NCBI RefSeq assembly: GCF_000282975.1
Contig: NZ_ALJC01000117.1
Location: 1-64,000, forward strand
Source: Pseudomonas psychrophila HA-4
GTDB taxonomy: Bacteria > Pseudomonadota > Gammaproteobacteria > Pseudomonadales > Pseudomonadaceae
Direction of reading: 5' to 3'
Length of the DNA stretch: 64,000 nucleotides
Shown here: positions 43,550 to 51,312 of the stretch, piece after piece
Position numbering within the stretch: the first letter of the stretch is position 1
Layout of the letters: each line of letters begins with the position of its first letter
Made by a program: the position numbers and the translations under genes
Notes under the pieces: model-generated
What the model saw: only the letters and a program-made list of their open reading frames with translations
Database searches by the model: none
Told to the model about the DNA's origin: nothing

Positions 43550-43819
43550 ATGAGCACTTATAAAATGGTTTGTCCGCATTGCTTAAGCAGAATGCGTATT
43601 CGCACCAGCGAAGGTCGACATATCTTCTTGCGCGTCGCTTATTTGCAATGCACAACTGAAGCGTGCGGTTGGTCGGTCAGGGCCGAATTTGAAATGACCC
43701 ATGAGTTGTCTCCCAGTGGCATGCCGAACCCGAATGTTCACCTTCCAGGCGTCAATCAAGAGTTGCGCCAAGCAGCGCTGCCTACCGAGAGAATTATTGA
43801 TGAGAGCGTACGAGCATGA
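43550..43819 (+). CDS. Ogr/Delta-like zinc-finger transcriptional activator
   Basis: Protein of 89 aa with the phage late-gene activator fold: a zinc finger CPHC...CTTEAC within residues 8-40 (MVCPHCLSRMRIRTS then LQCTTEACGWSVRAEFEMTHELSPSG). This matches Ogr of P2 and Delta of P4 in layout. The start has CTGGAG upstream. Its partner promoters in phage late genes are not present in the window. The stop overlaps the next ATG by four bases. Confidence 0.87.
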   Translation: MSTYKMVCPHCLSRMRIRTSEGRHIFLRVAYLQCTTEACGWSVRAEFEMTHELSPSGMPNPNVHLPGVNQELRQAALPTERIIDESVRA

Positions 43820-44175
43820 TCCCTATTTACTCTCAAATCGATGGACAGCACTGCATTCAGCAAGCGGCACTGGATTTTTTACAACGTTACCAAGCTCGGC
43901 ATGTCGGAAATGATCAGGTGCTATTTTGCAAAGCTGTTGAGTATTTGAGCTCAACTTTCGAACTGGCCACGCCTCTTGCGGAAAAACTGGTCAGTCATGC
44001 CTATGGCGATTTGAAGATCCTCCATGAACGACGACGTCTGGACATCAGTGCGAGCAGCGATACCCTTGCCGTCATTACCGACCCAGCCAACGGAATGACT
44101 TGGGCTGTGCCCGTCGGGGTAATTGTAGGAAGAATTATCGAGGCGCCAAACAACCGACGATTGCGCCTGGTCTGA
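43816..44175 (+). CDS. Hypothetical protein coupled to the Ogr-like gene
   Basis: Unrecognised 119-aa protein. It appears soluble, mostly helical in the first 80 residues (QQAALDFLQRYQARHVGNDQVLFCKAVEYL), and ends in a short beta-like segment (MTWAVPVGVIVGRIIE). ATGA overlap with the ogr-like stop indicates coupling. Similar-sized unknown genes accompany ogr-like genes in Pseudomonas prophages, so a phage origin is likely, without known function. Confidence 0.6.
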   Translation: MIPIYSQIDGQHCIQQAALDFLQRYQARHVGNDQVLFCKAVEYLSSTFELATPLAEKLVSHAYGDLKILHERRRLDISASSDTLAVITDPANGMTWAVPVGVIVGRIIEAPNNRRLRLV

Positions 44176-44186
44176 CTCAAATCGAC

Positions 44187-44337
44187 CGCTAGGCTCTGTA
44201 CGACATGTTTTCGCACGTGGGTTAGGCAAGGCGAAAACAGGCGAGAAAGCGGAGTCTACGGGTTGTAAATGAGTATTTCGGACCAGCTTTGAGCACCGCA
44301 TTACCGAGCGCAGATACATTTCCTACAGAGCCTAGCG
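44187..44337. mobile_element. MITE-like element with 22-bp terminal inverted repeats
   Basis: The ends 44187-44208 (starting CGCTAGGCTCTGTA) and 44316-44337 (ending TACAGAGCCTAGCG) are inverted and match at 20 of 22 positions. The 151-bp element has no coding capacity. CTAG sits inside both ends and could be a target duplication flanking a GCTCTGTA terminus, which fits IS5-type target choice. A transposase in trans is assumed, not seen. Confidence 0.7.
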
Positions 44338-44344
44338 CGAGCCA

Positions 44345-44380
44345 GCACACCAGGCGCCTTACCTGGTGTGCCAAATTTTG
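44345..44380 (+). terminator. Hairpin after the phage-like group
   Basis: GCACACCAGG (44345-44354) and CCTGGTGTGC (44362-44371) form a perfect 10-bp stem with a seven-base loop, followed by CAAATTTTG. It probably terminates rightward transcription before the convergent ung gene. Confidence 0.65.
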
Positions 44381-44407
44381 GGCCGTCCCGAAACAGACAG
44401 AGACGAC

Positions 44408-45100
44408 TTAAATCGGCGGTAACGCCCAGTCGACAGGCGATAAGCCATTCTGCTCAAGAAACTTGTTGGTTCGACTAAAGTGCCCATTGCCGATAAAGCC
44501 GCGGTACGCAGAAAGTGGTGACGGATGCACCGACGTCAGCACTAAGTGCTTGGTTGCATCAATCAGCTTTTGCTTGCTTTGTGCATGCGCGCCCCATAAC
44601 AAAAAGACCAGCTTGGGCTGCTCTTCACTGACCACTTGAATAATACGATCGGTGAAACGCTCCCAGCCTTTCTTGGCATGAGAAGCGGCAATCCCCCGCT
44701 CCACCGTCATGGTCGTGTTGAGCAGCAGAACGCCTTGATCCGCCCAATGCTGCAAGCAGCCATGCGGGGCGATATCAATATTTAAATCGCGCTTGAGTTC
44801 TTTATAGATGTTGGCCAGTGAGGGCGGCACAGCGATGCCCGGTTGAACTGAAAAGCACAAACCATGTGCCTGGCCAGGCCCGTGGTAGGGGTCTTGCCCA
44901 ATAATGACCACTTTGATTTTATCCAGCGGGGTGGAGTTCAACGCATTGAAAATAAGCGGCCCTGGCGGGTAAATTTCTTTTCCGGCCGCGTGCTCCAGCC
45001 GTAAGAACTCACGCAGCTCGCTCATGTAGGGCTCATCGAACTCCTCACGCAAAGCCTGCTTCCAGACAGCTTCAAGTTTTATACGATCATCCGACGTCAT
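44408..45100 (-). CDS. ung: Uracil-DNA glycosylase
   Basis: Removes uracil from DNA as the first step of base-excision repair. The protein is 230 aa, family 1 UDG. The catalytic Asp is in VVIIGQDPYHGPGQAHGLCFSV and the catalytic His in LTSVHPSPLSAYRGFIG; both motifs are intact. The ATG at 45100 (MTSDDRIKLE) has the typical length; a frame from 45157 adds 19 unrelated residues. Confidence 0.96.
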   Translation of the reverse strand: MTSDDRIKLEAVWKQALREEFDEPYMSELREFLRLEHAAGKEIYPPGPLIFNALNSTPLDKIKVVIIGQDPYHGPGQAHGLCFSVQPGIAVPPSLANIYKELKRDLNIDIAPHGCLQHWADQGVLLLNTTMTVERGIAASHAKKGWERFTDRIIQVVSEEQPKLVFLLWGAHAQSKQKLIDATKHLVLTSVHPSPLSAYRGFIGNGHFSRTNKFLEQNGLSPVDWALPPI

Positions 45101-45247
45101 GGCTACACCCTGAAAAACAATGCCGCGGACACTAAAAAAGCTCGCCCTCAATGTCAATTGATCAATGCAGCGTTTTGATGCATCACAGACTGGCGCATCG
45201 AACGCCAGCCTGTGACAAGCAGCTTTGGAGCGGTACCTTAAGCCCGC

Positions 45248-45532
45248 TTATCGGCCTCCCCACCCCCTGCCCTGACCTGAACCGTAACCACCGCCATAGC
45301 CACCTCCGTAGTGATACCCCGGAGACGGACGGTAGCCTGGTCCCCAGTAACGGGGCGACGGCGCGTAGTAGCCCCGAGGGTAGACGTAGTAAGAACGATA
45401 ACCGCCGTAGTAATAAGGCGCCGGCGACGTATACACCTCAGTGGTGCGATAACCGCTATAGCCCGAGTAATATGGCACGCACGCAGACACAGCCAAACTC
45501 AATACAACGATAGTGAGTAGACGACGATACAT
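45248..45532 (-). CDS. Tyr/Gly-rich lipoprotein
   Basis: Probable outer-membrane lipoprotein of 94 aa. The signal peptide MYRRLLTIVVLSLAVSAC ends in a lipobox (VSAC) with the acylated Cys at residue 18. The mature part is low complexity, rich in Tyr, Gly, Pro and Arg (YYYGGYRSYYVYPRGYY, GGGYGGGYGSGQGRGWGGR). The ATG at 45532 follows GGAGGCC. Function is unknown. Confidence 0.85.
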   Translation of the reverse strand: MYRRLLTIVVLSLAVSACVPYYSGYSGYRTTEVYTSPAPYYYGGYRSYYVYPRGYYAPSPRYWGPGYRPSPGYHYGGGYGGGYGSGQGRGWGGR

Positions 45533-45757
45533 AGCGGCCTCCTGGACCGCGAAAGGGCACATACCAGCGGCGCTGGACGGCGGCAAACAGCAACGCTGCC
45601 TGACAGTGTTTAAGACCGTAAAAATAAGACTCGGTGCCGTGAATGAAAACTGTCAGACCAGCGGATGCACCCACGCTGATGCATCGCCCGGCGCCTAGAG
45701 TTTTCACAACACCTACACTCAAACCACTGACGCTGGCCCACTAACGGACACACTGAC

Positions 45758-45979
45758 ATGACTGCCCCTAACCTCTGCCCAGCGTGCGGTGCGCGCAATA
45801 ACTGCTCTATGGCCAGCGAGCAAATCGAGGACCAACCTTGCTGGTGCTACAGCGTCAGCATTGACCCGCAGATCCTCCAGGCCTTGGCGCCCGAACAACG
45901 CAACAGTGCATGCCTCTGCCCGCGCTGCGCAGATGTGTTAAGCCAATTGCCGCCAGCGTCGACTCAACAGCTCACGTAA
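45758..45979 (+). CDS. Cysteine-rich CWC family protein
   Basis: Small protein of 73 aa with eight cysteines: CPAC, NNC, CWC and CLCPRC, in the order typical of the CWC family, which is thought to bind zinc. The sequence begins MTAPNLCPACGARNNCSMA. It lies 33 bases before the pseudouridine synthase gene, a pairing common in Pseudomonas, and is probably cotranscribed. The function is unknown. Confidence 0.87.
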   Translation: MTAPNLCPACGARNNCSMASEQIEDQPCWCYSVSIDPQILQALAPEQRNSACLCPRCADVLSQLPPASTQQLT

Positions 45980-46012
45980 GATGCACACCTGTATTTCTTG
46001 TGATGTATCGCT

Positions 46013-46708
46013 ATGCGCCTAGACCGTTTTCTTAGCAACTTACCCCAGTTCAACCGCCAGCAAGCACGCCTGCTGCTCATAGAAAAACGCGTTCACGTTG
46101 ATGGTCAGGTTGTGTGTGACCCGCACCATGATGTCCGGGAGTTTAGCCATGTCGAGCTTGGAGATCAGGTCTTGCAGGTTGGTAAACCTGCGCGTTACTT
46201 GATGCTTCACAAGCCGCCCGGCTGCGTCAGTGCCACACAAGATCCCGAACACCCGACGGTGCTTGATCTGCTAAACGAGGCGGACAAACACGACCTGCAT
46301 ATCGCTGGCCGACTGGACTTCAACACCAGCGGCCTGATGCTCATCACCAATGATGGCCACTGGTCACGCCATCTGACCCAACCGCAGACCAAACTGCCTA
46401 AGGTCTATTACGTCGAGACCGAGCAACCCATCAGCGGCGAATATGTCGCCAAGTTCGAAGAGGGGGTGTTTTTCGCCTATGAGAACCTGACTACATTGCC
46501 TGCCAAACTGCAACTGCTCGGCCCTTGCAGTGCGCGCCTAAGTATCGTTGAAGGCCGCTACCATCAGGTCAAACGCATGTTTGGCTACTTCAACAACAAG
46601 GTCGTGCGCCTGCACCGTGAAAGCATTGGCCCCTTGACCCTCGACAGCCAGCTTGCACCCGGCGAGTACCGGGCACTCACTGCTCAGGAAAAAGCTGCGA
46701 TCTTTTAA
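46013..46708 (+). CDS. RsuA-family pseudouridine synthase
   Basis: Isomerises uridine to pseudouridine in rRNA, most likely 16S U516. The protein is 231 aa. An N-terminal S4 domain (MRLDRFLSNLPQFNRQQARLLLIEKRVHVDG) precedes the catalytic domain with GRLDFNTSGLMLITNDG, which holds the catalytic Asp, and with GRYHQVKRMFGYF. RsuA is the closest family by size, but RluE/RluF-type paralogues are possible. Its last codons (GCGATCTTTTAA) fall inside a REP-like palindrome. Confidence 0.9.
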   Translation: MRLDRFLSNLPQFNRQQARLLLIEKRVHVDGQVVCDPHHDVREFSHVELGDQVLQVGKPARYLMLHKPPGCVSATQDPEHPTVLDLLNEADKHDLHIAGRLDFNTSGLMLITNDGHWSRHLTQPQTKLPKVYYVETEQPISGEYVAKFEEGVFFAYENLTTLPAKLQLLGPCSARLSIVEGRYHQVKRMFGYFNNKVVRLHRESIGPLTLDSQLAPGEYRALTAQEKAAIF

Positions 46709-46745
46709 ACGATCAAAAGCTCGCGAGGTAAGCTCGCTCCAACAG
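46693..46745. repeat. REP-like palindrome overlapping a gene end
   Basis: A GCGATCTTTTAAACGATCAAAAGC core followed by GAGGTAAGCTCGCTCC resembles the REP units at 15.8, 17.3 and 25.3 kb. It includes the final codons and stop of the rsuA-like gene. Confidence 0.6.
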
Positions 46746-46832
46746 TTGAATGCGCGTATGGCCCCGCCTACCTGTCACAATCGCAGCGCATTATCCGCCT
46801 GACAGACGCTCGATTCACTGGAGTCAGACGCC

Positions 46833-47708
46833 ATGATGAAGCCCGAAATCGCCGTGCTCGACATTCAAGGGCAATATCGAATACACACCGAGTTCTATCG
46901 CTCTGATACCGCAGACAACACCATCATCCTGGTCAACGGCTCTATGGCGACCACCGCATCGTTTGCCCAAACCGTGAAAAATCTGCACCCATATCTGAAC
47001 GTCGTGCTGTACGACCAGCCTTATGCAGGCAAGTCAAAACCGCACAATCGGCATCAAGAAATGCTGACTAAAGAACTCGAAGCCCATGTGCTTCTCGAGT
47101 TGATCGAGCATTTTGATGCGCAGTACTTACTGTCATTTTCATGGGGTGGTACAGCCGCGTTGACCGCACTGGCGAGTGCGCCACGGCGCATCAAAAAAGC
47201 CGTTATCAGCTCCTTTTCGCCGCTCATCAACGCCCCTATGCGCAACTACCTGGAGCGCGGTCGCAATTGCCTAGCAGACTGCAACCGCACGCAAGTCGGC
47301 AACCTAGTCAATGACACCCTAGGCAAACACTTGCCGTCGCTGTTCAAGCGCTTCAACTTTCGGCATGTCAGCACCCTTGCCGAGCATGAATACGCTCAAA
47401 TGCACTTTCATATTGATCAGGTACTGACGGGCGATCAGCAGTGCTACCTCAACGCCACGAAGAGCATTGAAATACCTGTGCTGTTTATTAATGGCGCCTG
47501 GGATGAGTACACCGCTGCAAGCGACGTCGTGCAGTTTGCGCGACCGATCCGCAACAGCCAGTTTATTTGCTTGGAAAACACCGGGCACTTTCTGGACATG
47601 GAACACAAGCAGGCCAGTCACATCAGCAAGATTGCCCTGCTGAACTTTTTAAAACCCCACGCTTCATTATTTTCCAGACCCACGCAACACATGTCGCTTG
47701 CGCTGTGA
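46833..47708 (+). CDS. phaG: PhaG: (R)-3-hydroxyacyl-ACP to CoA link for PHA synthesis
   Basis: Alpha/beta-hydrolase-fold enzyme of 291 aa that diverts (R)-3-hydroxyacyl-ACP from fatty acid synthesis to polyhydroxyalkanoate precursors. It was first described as a transacylase and later as a thioesterase. The N terminus KPEIAVLDIQGQYR and the segments DQPYAGKSKPHNR, GNLVNDTLGKHLPSLFKRFN and HEYAQMHFHI recall P. putida PhaG closely. The probable nucleophile is in SFSWGG, and GHFLDME carries the His. RhlA is a related family, but this sequence fits PhaG much better. ATG at 46833 is favoured by GGAG nine bases upstream. Confidence 0.9.
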   Translation: MMKPEIAVLDIQGQYRIHTEFYRSDTADNTIILVNGSMATTASFAQTVKNLHPYLNVVLYDQPYAGKSKPHNRHQEMLTKELEAHVLLELIEHFDAQYLLSFSWGGTAALTALASAPRRIKKAVISSFSPLINAPMRNYLERGRNCLADCNRTQVGNLVNDTLGKHLPSLFKRFNFRHVSTLAEHEYAQMHFHIDQVLTGDQQCYLNATKSIEIPVLFINGAWDEYTAASDVVQFARPIRNSQFICLENTGHFLDMEHKQASHISKIALLNFLKPHASLFSRPTQHMSLAL

Positions 47709-47815
47709 TGCTCCCAGCGACACGAAAGAGTTTTAAACAACGTCAAAAAAATCATCTTTTAAGAATAAAAACTTCTCATCAGAGCCGACTTCTGGTACAA
47801 AGTTAGCCGCTTTGA

Positions 47816-47889
47816 GCGGGTATAGTTTAGTGGCAAAACGAAAGCTTCCCAAGCTTTAGTTGAGGGTTCGATTCCCTCTACCCGCTCCA
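47816..47889 (+). tRNA. tRNA-Gly (anticodon CCC)
   Basis: 74-nt cloverleaf including an encoded CCA end. The acceptor arm GCGGGTA (47816-47822) pairs with TACCCGC (47879-47885), followed by discriminator T and CCA. The anticodon stem AAAGC/GCTTT encloses the loop TTCCCAA, giving anticodon CCC. The T-arm GAGGGTTCGATTCCCTC is standard. Confidence 0.96.
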
Positions 47890-48045
47890 TATTTCCTAGC
47901 GTTTTCAGGCTCTTACGCCTACTTCTTTCTTGCCATTCCCCTCTTCGCGTCGAATCATTATCTGCATACCGCAGTTGCTGTAAGCGGAGCGTGTACCTGT
48001 TATTCATCCATCAACCGCCAAGAACAAGCCGCGAACCTGTGCCAC

Positions 48046-49050
48046 TCACAGCACATCTGCCCGCAGTTGTGGAAAGACCTTTGAAACCTTGTTCAACAAG
48101 TAGTCGCCATACTCACCGTGGAAGGCATGCACATTGGTCTTATCCCAGCGCTGAGCGCTGTCGTCCTGTTGCTCAACCACGGGTAAACCGGCAATAGGCT
48201 GTACCCGAGCTCTGAAGTTGGGGTCGAAGAACAGCGGGAACGACAACCGGTCGGACCCCGAGGTGTTGCGTGCGACACGATGCGGCGTCGAGCGATACAA
48301 GCCACCTGTCATCCGGTCCAGCATGTCACCGATGTTGCACAGAAATGCGCCAGGGATGGGCGTCGCGTCGATCCAGCCTTGGGGTGTACGCACTTGCAGG
48401 CCACCGATGCTGTCCTGATGAAGAATGGTCAACAGCCCATAATCGGTGTGTTCGCCCACACCCCATTGCACATCCAGCCCTTCTGGAACGGGTTGCGAGG
48501 GGTAGTTGAACAGGCGGAACAAAATCAGTGGATCCGCGGTGTAGCGATCGAAAAAGTACTGTTCGTCCAAACCCAGACTCTGGGCGACGCCTTCCATCAA
48601 ACGATGGCCCAATTGGGTGACCGCCTGCATGTAGGCGAGGATGGTTTCGCGAAAGTCGACGACGTCAGGAAACAGGTTTGCGCCATGAACCGGGGTTTTG
48701 GCCACGACTTCCGGCGCCGATTCGTCCAGTTCAGTCCCCAAGTACAAGCCTTCTTTCCAGTCTGGCCGATTGGAGGTCAGCTCACCGCCAAGCGGGAAGT
48801 AACCGCGCCAGGCTCGCCCACCCAATTCCATCCGCCAACGCAATTTAGTGGCCTCATCCAGCGCAAAAAACTCATGACTCAAGGTTTCCAGCCGCTGTAC
48901 CAGTGCCGGGTCGATGCCATGCCCGACGACATAGAAAAAGCCCTGCTCGCGGCAGGCGCGGCTGATGTGCTCAGCGACTTCACTGCGCCCGCTTGCAGTG
49001 AACAATGGCGCCACATCAATGATGGGTAACTCTCGGATCGCAGTGTTCAT
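48046..49050 (-). CDS. 2-oxoglutarate/Fe(II)-type oxygenase (isopenicillin N synthase family)
   Basis: Non-haem iron oxygenase of 334 aa. The N-terminal DIOX_N part begins ELPIIDVAPLF and contains GFFYVVGHGID. The iron ligands are visible as HTDYG (His, Asp) and STPHRV (His), with the Arg-x-Ser pair in DRLSFPLF for the co-substrate. It is the last gene of an amino-acid ABC operon, 13 bases after the ATPase. The transported compound may therefore be its substrate. The reaction is unknown. ATG at 49050 is preferred over GTG at 49056. Confidence 0.85.
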   Translation of the reverse strand: MNTAIRELPIIDVAPLFTASGRSEVAEHISRACREQGFFYVVGHGIDPALVQRLETLSHEFFALDEATKLRWRMELGGRAWRGYFPLGGELTSNRPDWKEGLYLGTELDESAPEVVAKTPVHGANLFPDVVDFRETILAYMQAVTQLGHRLMEGVAQSLGLDEQYFFDRYTADPLILFRLFNYPSQPVPEGLDVQWGVGEHTDYGLLTILHQDSIGGLQVRTPQGWIDATPIPGAFLCNIGDMLDRMTGGLYRSTPHRVARNTSGSDRLSFPLFFDPNFRARVQPIAGLPVVEQQDDSAQRWDKTNVHAFHGEYGDYLLNKVSKVFPQLRADVL

Positions 49051-49063
49051 GGCCACTCAGCCC

Positions 49064-49807
49064 TCAAACGGCAGACGAAAAAGGTGTTCGGATATCCGCC
49101 AAAAATTTCTGTGTGCGCGGATGTTCCGGGTTCTGGAAAAAGCGCTCGGCAGGCGCTCGCTCAAGTACTCGGCCCTGATCCATAAATAAAACCCGGTCGG
49201 CCACTTCACGGGCAAAGCCCATCTCGTGGGTCACCACGACCATGGTCATGCCATCGCGGGCCAGATCACGCATCACCAACAACACTTCCCCAACCATCTC
49301 CGGGTCGAGCGCACTGGTGGGCTCGTCAAACAGCATCAGCGGTGGGCGCATCGCCAGCGCCCGAGCAATGGCCACGCGCTGCTGCTGACCACCGGATAAA
49401 TTGATCGGAAACGCGCTCGCCTTGTGCGCGAGCCCCACACGATCGAGCAACACCATGGCTTCTTTTTCGGCGTCTGCACGGCTCAGGCCACGCAACCGAA
49501 TGGGCGCCAATGTGCAGTTTTCCAGCACGGTGAGGTGTGGAAACAGGTTGAACTGCTGAAACACAAAGCCGATGTGTGAACGAAACTGGTTCAGGTCCAG
49601 GTCCTTGGCGTGGATGTCCTGACCATCTATCAGGATGCGCCCGGACTTGATCGGCTCCAGGCGATTAAGGGTGCGGATCAGGGTCGATTTACCCGACCCC
49701 GACGGCCCGCAAATCACCACCACTTCGCCCTTGGCAATGTGCTCATCGACATCCACCAGCGCCTGATAGGTGCCGTACCACTTGTTAACTTTTTCCAGAC
49801 GAATCAT
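49064..49807 (-). CDS. Polar amino-acid ABC transporter ATPase
   Basis: ATPase of 247 aa of the GlnQ/HisP class. Walker A is GPSGSGKST, the Q-loop is in GFVFQQFNLFPHLTVLEN, the signature is LSGGQQQR, and Walker B is LMLFDEP with EMGFAREVADRV after it. It overlaps the preceding permease stop by one base. With two permeases and one binding protein it forms a complete importer for a polar amino acid or similar compound. Confidence 0.95.
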   Translation of the reverse strand: MIRLEKVNKWYGTYQALVDVDEHIAKGEVVVICGPSGSGKSTLIRTLNRLEPIKSGRILIDGQDIHAKDLDLNQFRSHIGFVFQQFNLFPHLTVLENCTLAPIRLRGLSRADAEKEAMVLLDRVGLAHKASAFPINLSGGQQQRVAIARALAMRPPLMLFDEPTSALDPEMVGEVLLVMRDLARDGMTMVVVTHEMGFAREVADRVLFMDQGRVLERAPAERFFQNPEHPRTQKFLADIRTPFSSAV

Positions 49808-50520
49808 CAGGTCACCTTGCTGTTGTCAGTTAAGGAAACACGTTGCGTCTGACGCCTCTCAAGCCAGAAGGCGAAACGTGACAGGCCAAAGCACGACACA
49901 AAATACGTGAGCCCCAGAATCAGGTAGACCTGAGCTGGCATGGTGAATACCTGCGTGTTGATCTGCGAGGCGATAAAGGAGATTTCCGTGAGGCCAATGA
50001 TGTAGCCCAATGAGGTTTCCTTGATCGTCGAGACAAACTGGTTAACCAGCGAAGGCAGCATCGTGCGCAACGCCTGCGGCAGGACCACCCAGCGCATCGT
50101 GCGCCAATAGCCGAACCCCAGCGAACGGGATGCTTCCACCTGCCCGCGATCCAGCCCCTGCACCCCGGCGCGAACGATCTCAGACAGGTACGCCGCGTCG
50201 AAGATCACCAGTGCAATCAGCATGGTGGTGAACTGGTCGGTCTTGAATCCGGTGAGGCTGGGCAGAAAAAAGTACGCCCAAAAAATCACCATCAATAACG
50301 GGGTGCCGCGCACCACAAACACCAACGCCGTAACCGGCCAACGCAGCCAGCGCCACGGGCTGAGCCGCGCCAAGCCGAACAACACGCCCAGCGGCATTGC
50401 CAATACCAGCGCAGCAGACGCCAGGATCAAGGTCAGTGCCAGCCCGCCGAGCGGCCCGTTGGGGTATTGACCCACTAAGAAATACACCCAGTACGAATCG
50501 ATCAACTCTACTGTGGTCAT
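49807..50520 (-). CDS. Amino-acid ABC transporter permease (second)
   Basis: HisMQ-type inner-membrane permease of 237 aa with five to six helices. The conserved EAA loop is seen as EVEASRSLGFGYWRTMRWVVLPQALRTMLP-like sequence (GQVEASRSLGFGYWRTMRWV). The start at 50520 (MTTVELIDSYW) overlaps the first permease stop by four bases; a frame from 50556 adds 12 residues within the upstream gene. Confidence 0.93.
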   Translation of the reverse strand: MTTVELIDSYWVYFLVGQYPNGPLGGLALTLILASAALVLAMPLGVLFGLARLSPWRWLRWPVTALVFVVRGTPLLMVIFWAYFFLPSLTGFKTDQFTTMLIALVIFDAAYLSEIVRAGVQGLDRGQVEASRSLGFGYWRTMRWVVLPQALRTMLPSLVNQFVSTIKETSLGYIIGLTEISFIASQINTQVFTMPAQVYLILGLTYFVSCFGLSRFAFWLERRQTQRVSLTDNSKVT

Positions 50521-51215
50521 CGTGATTTCGCCTGCACGTAGCGGTGTTGATACCACGCCGCAGCACCGGTAATCAGCAGCGACACGCTGAGATAGGCCGA
50601 TGTGGCAAAGGCAAAGGATTCAAGGCTGCGGAATGTTGCGGTTTCAACCTGCCCGGCCTGATACATCAACTCGGCCACACCGACCACCGTGGCGATGCTG
50701 GTGTTTTTCCACAGATTGAGGGTTTGCGAGATCAGCGGCGCAATGGTCACCCGCAAGGCTTGCGGCAAGACCACCAGACGCATGCTCTCAAGGTAACCAA
50801 AACCCAGGGCTCGCCCGGCTTCCAGTTGCACGATAGGGATCGCGCGGATACCGCTGCGAATGTCTTCGCTCATAAAGGCTGCGGTGTACAGCGTCAACGC
50901 GACGATGGCGCTGATGGCTTCAATGTTGCCGGCGTAGAGCCACTCGCGTAAGGACTCAGGCAGAAACTCGGGCGCAGCGAAATACCAGAACAACATGTGC
51001 GCCAGCAACGGAATATTGCGGATTGATTCAACGTAGGCAAAACCCAGCCATTGCAGCGGCCGCACGGGTGACAGGCGCAGCAAAGCAATGAACAGTGCCA
51101 ACGGGAGTGAGCACACTAACGTGACACAGGCGAGCTTTATAGACAGCATCAAGCCACTGAGCAGCATGTCGTGGTATTGACCGCTCAGGAGTAACGAATA
51201 ATCAAAATCCGGCAT
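50517..51215 (-). CDS. Amino-acid ABC transporter permease (first)
   Basis: HisMQ-type permease of 232 aa. The N terminus has SGQYHDMLLSGLMLSIKLA. The EAA loop is LEAGRALGFGYLESMRLVVL. It pairs with the second permease to form the membrane channel. The ATG at 51215 (MPDFDYSLL) fits the family; a frame from 51248 adds 11 basic residues. The binding protein gene ends 97 bases upstream. Confidence 0.93.
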   Translation of the reverse strand: MPDFDYSLLLSGQYHDMLLSGLMLSIKLACVTLVCSLPLALFIALLRLSPVRPLQWLGFAYVESIRNIPLLAHMLFWYFAAPEFLPESLREWLYAGNIEAISAIVALTLYTAAFMSEDIRSGIRAIPIVQLEAGRALGFGYLESMRLVVLPQALRVTIAPLISQTLNLWKNTSIATVVGVAELMYQAGQVETATFRSLESFAFATSAYLSVSLLITGAAAWYQHRYVQAKSR

Positions 51216-51312
51216 CACGCGTAAAACTCTTGGAGACCGGCTGGCCATTCATTGGCGTTGCCTGGGGTTACCAGACCAGCAATGTCACGACCAGCCCGCC
51301 TAATGGCAGCGG

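Noticed and set aside
44187..44337. Interpretation as a phage attachment site
   Set aside because: The ends are inverted rather than direct repeats, there is no integrase, and the nearest tRNA is 3.5 kb away and complete.
45151..45520. Plus-strand frames opposite the lipoprotein gene
   Set aside because: Arg/Thr-rich translation is the complement of Tyr/Gly repeats. The minus-strand frame has a clear lipoprotein signal.
46833..47708. Identification as RhlA (rhamnolipid/HAA synthesis)
   Set aside because: RhlA shares blocks such as MATTASFA and WDEYT, but the N terminus and the central segment match PhaG far better, and rhlB is absent.
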